Shown: positions 13,592 through 14,985 of the stretch, in pieces | Layout: each line of letters opens with the position of its first letter | Numbering within the stretch: position 1 is the stretch's first letter | Assembly (NCBI GenBank): GCA_021820805.1 | Contig: JAKADF010000024.1 | Location: forward strand, 1 to 14,985 | Source: Bacillota bacterium | Lineage (GTDB): Bacteria; Bacillota; Bacilli; Alicyclobacillales; Alicyclobacillaceae | Direction: 5' to 3' | DNA: 14,985 bases | The notes under the pieces: generated by a model | Told to the model about the DNA's origin: nothing | Database searches by the model: none | Seen by the model: the letters and a program-made list of their open reading frames with translations, nothing else | Made by a program: the position numbers and the translations under genes

Positions 13592-14056
13592 TTGGATTTG
13601 AAAGTAGGACAACCCGCGCCATCATTTACAGCAGAAGACTCGCTAGGCAATACAGTAACCCTTGAGGGTCTCCTCGGCAAAAAAGTTGTACTGTTTTTCT
13701 ACCCCAAAGATTCAACGCCTGGCTGAACGAAGGAAGCATGTGCATTTCGTGATCTCATGCCAGAGTTTGCGGATGCAGGTGCCGTCGTGTACGGCGTCTC
13801 GCGAGACACTATTTGGTCTCATCAAAAATTTGTAAATAAATATGATCTTAATATGCCGCTTCTATCAGACACAAATGGAGTAATTTGTGAAGCTTACGGC
13901 GTATTAAAAGAGAAAAATATGTATGGAAAGATATCATTAGGAATTGAGAGGACAACTTTTATCTTAGATGAGGGAGGAACAATTAGAGCGATTTTCCCGA
14001 AGGTAAAAGTAGAGGGGCATGCACAGGCCGTCTTGGCAGCAGTCAGAGAACTGTAG
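13592..14056 (+). CDS. bcp: BCP/PrxQ-type peroxiredoxin with in-frame UGA at the peroxidatic Cys codon (candidate selenoprotein)
   Basis: Read through one in-frame TGA (13724-13726), this is a complete 154-residue thiol peroxidase of the BCP/PrxQ family, which reduces hydrogen and alkyl peroxides. Before the TGA: LKVGQPAPSFTAEDSLGN, then KKVVLFFYPKDSTPG. After it: TKEACAFRDLMPEFADAG, then VYGVSRD, then the PLLSDTNG and GIERTTFILDEGG blocks. The TGA is codon 45, exactly the peroxidatic Cys of the family TPGCT motif (C45 in E. coli BCP). The resolving Cys at +5 (C50) is kept. The start is TTG at 13592 with AGGAGGG (13579-13585). Both halves are undamaged, which argues against a decaying gene. 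UGA ends gatD, ftsW and the MBL and glycerophosphodiesterase genes, so it is a normal stop here. Selenocysteine insertion is the favoured reading; a point nonsense mutation or sequencing error (TGC or TGT to TGA) is the alternative. Conventional calling would yield only a 44-residue stub or a start at 13757. Confidence 0.85.
13727..13761 (+). promoter_or_regulatory. candidate bacterial SECIS hairpin after the UGA codon
   Basis: Just after the UGA, G-[U bulge]-GCAT (13740-13745) can pair with ATGCC (13757-13761), leaving an 11-nt apical loop that begins 19 nt after the UGA and a bulged U in the stem, features known for bacterial SECIS elements. An alternative fold pairs ACGAA (13727-13731) with TTCGT (13746-13750). 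The loop lacks the G usually seen in its first two positions, so this is a weak candidate judged by eye. Confidence 0.35.
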
Positions 14057-14098
14057 GCAGTTTGTCCTTTGCCACCTAGACGAATAGGAAGTGGTAGT

Positions 14099-14985
14099 GT
14101 GGCTCCATTTGAAAAAGTGTTGAAGGATCCGGTTCACGATGAGATTGTCGTAACAGATCCATGGATTTGGAAAATAATCAATTCGCGTGCAATGCAGCGG
14201 CTGCGCCTTATACGTCAGCTTGGAACTTCATTTTTGACTTTTCATGGAGCCGAACATAGCCGATTTACTCATTCGCTTGGTGCATATGAAATAATGCGGC
14301 GTACGTTGGTTCATCTTGAAGAGGAGTGCGGTTGGCCGAATAACGAGCGTGATCGTAGACTTGCTCTTGCTTCTGCACTCCTGCATGATGTCGGACATGG
14401 GCCGTTCTCCCATACTTTTGAACAAGTGTACCCTGTGCATCATGAAACGTGGACGAGACGTATTATTCTTGAAGACAGGGAACTTTCAGACTGCCTTGCT
14501 GAAATAGACGACCAATTTGCAAATGATTTAGTTGGGATTTTCCAAAAAACAAACGGTTACACTTATATTCAACAATTGATTTCAAGTCAGCTTGACGTCG
14601 ATAGAATGGATTATTTATTGCGTGATGCCCTGCACACTGGTGTAAGCTATGGTCGATTCGAAATCGCGCGTCTAATACGTTCACTTACACTGGAAAATGG
14701 GCAGGTTCTTCTCAAATCTACTGCCTTACGTACAGTAGAACAATATATTTTGGCAAGATACTTTATGTATACACAAGTATATTTACATCCAGTTACGGTT
14801 GGAAGTGACGTTCTTGTCTGCCAAATTTTAAGACGTGCAAAACATGTGATTGGAGAAGGACATTCCGTATTTGTTCCAGATCAATTAACTACAATGCTCA
14901 AGTCAACAGGTCAAATTTCTGTACGAGATTATTTGAGCTTGGATGAATCGACTCTCCTTTACGCCTTTTCAAAATGGACAAGCTC
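14099..14985 (+). CDS. HD-domain phosphohydrolase, YwfO-like (3' end cut by window)
   Basis: The frame is open from GTG at 14099 to the right edge, 295 full codons. It is an HD-superfamily phosphohydrolase related to dGTP triphosphohydrolases and B. subtilis YwfO. Seen: VHDEIVVTDPWIWKIINSRA then MQRLRLIRQLG, HSRFTHSLGAYEIMRR (H53, H58), the metal-binding LLHDVGHGPFSH (H96-D97), and SSQLDVDRMDYLLRDALHTG (about 162-181), the conserved late segment of the family. Such enzymes act on nucleotides in the cytoplasm; YwfO-type members hydrolyse dNTPs. AGGAAG at 14086-14091 supports the start. It lies 42 nt after the peroxiredoxin gene and probably in the same operon. Full-length relatives have about 430 residues, so about a third is missing here. 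Confidence 0.87.
   Translation, partial: MAPFEKVLKDPVHDEIVVTDPWIWKIINSRAMQRLRLIRQLGTSFLTFHGAEHSRFTHSLGAYEIMRRTLVHLEEECGWPNNERDRRLALASALLHDVGHGPFSHTFEQVYPVHHETWTRRIILEDRELSDCLAEIDDQFANDLVGIFQKTNGYTYIQQLISSQLDVDRMDYLLRDALHTGVSYGRFEIARLIRSLTLENGQVLLKSTALRTVEQYILARYFMYTQVYLHPVTVGSDVLVCQILRRAKHVIGEGHSVFVPDQLTTMLKSTGQISVRDYLSLDESTLLYAFSKWTS

Noticed and set aside
13724..13726. Genome-wide reassignment of UGA to an amino acid
   Set aside because: gatD, ftsW, the MBL hydrolase, the SpoIID-like gene and the glycerophosphodiesterase gene all end normally in TGA at the expected family length.
13757..14056. A stand-alone 99-residue protein starting at ATG 13757
   Set aside because: This ATG is Met in the middle of the peroxiredoxin (RDLMPEFAD) and has no ribosome binding site; it is the 3' part of the UGA-interrupted gene.
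14057..14098. Terminator between the peroxiredoxin and HD-protein genes
   Set aside because: Only short stems without a U-run are present, so cotranscription is the simpler reading.
1..14985. Mobile element, prophage or defence island
   Set aside because: No transposase, integrase, terminal repeats, phage genes or CRISPR repeats are seen; the genes are mostly housekeeping with ordinary spacing.

Overview
The window reads as chromosomal DNA from a spore-forming member of the Bacillota (class Bacilli). Evidence seen: strong AGGAGG-type ribosome binding sites, many TTG and GTG starts, a SpoIID-type protein, a MurT/GatD pair, and Bacillus-like SpeA and MtnE proteins. An Alicyclobacillus-like lineage is plausible, but that is inference. 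I see no phage, transposase, CRISPR array, rRNA or tRNA. Genes are tightly packed in short operons of alternating direction.

Layout: the C-terminal end of a DUF421/YetF-like membrane protein and a hotdog thioesterase (+, 1-791). Then gatD and murT (-, 866-2875), which amidate lipid II; murT carries a frameshift just before its ATP-binding loop. Next are a free methionine-R-sulfoxide reductase and the RNA 2',3'-cyclic phosphodiesterase ThpR (+, 2991-4099). A minus-strand group follows (4112-6876): a small Sm-like/collagen-like protein, an FtsW-type SEDS glycosyltransferase and an MBL-fold hydrolase. Then a plus-strand group (7038-10559): a glycerophosphodiesterase, a RodA-type SEDS protein, a small unknown protein and the methionine-salvage aminotransferase MtnE. 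Next come two exported proteins (-, 10616-11949), one with a SpoIID domain. Last is a plus-strand operon (12105 to the right edge): speA, a BCP-type peroxiredoxin and a YwfO-like HD-domain phosphohydrolase that runs off the window.

The main result is in that last operon. The peroxiredoxin frame is intact from 13592 to 14056 except for one UGA, which sits exactly at codon 45, the peroxidatic cysteine of the TPGCT motif; the resolving cysteine (C50) is kept. This is the signature of a selenocysteine peroxiredoxin, and a plausible SECIS-like hairpin follows the UGA. Several other genes here end in UGA, so the code is not globally reassigned. A gene finder would split or miss this protein.

The second result is a 114-nt set of three concentric inverted repeats (6477-6590) directly upstream of the FtsW-like gene. 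Its outer stem covers the ribosome binding site, suggesting an undescribed cis-regulatory leader. Cell-wall functions recur across the window (MurT/GatD, two SEDS proteins, a SpoIID-like protein), but they lie in separate transcription units.
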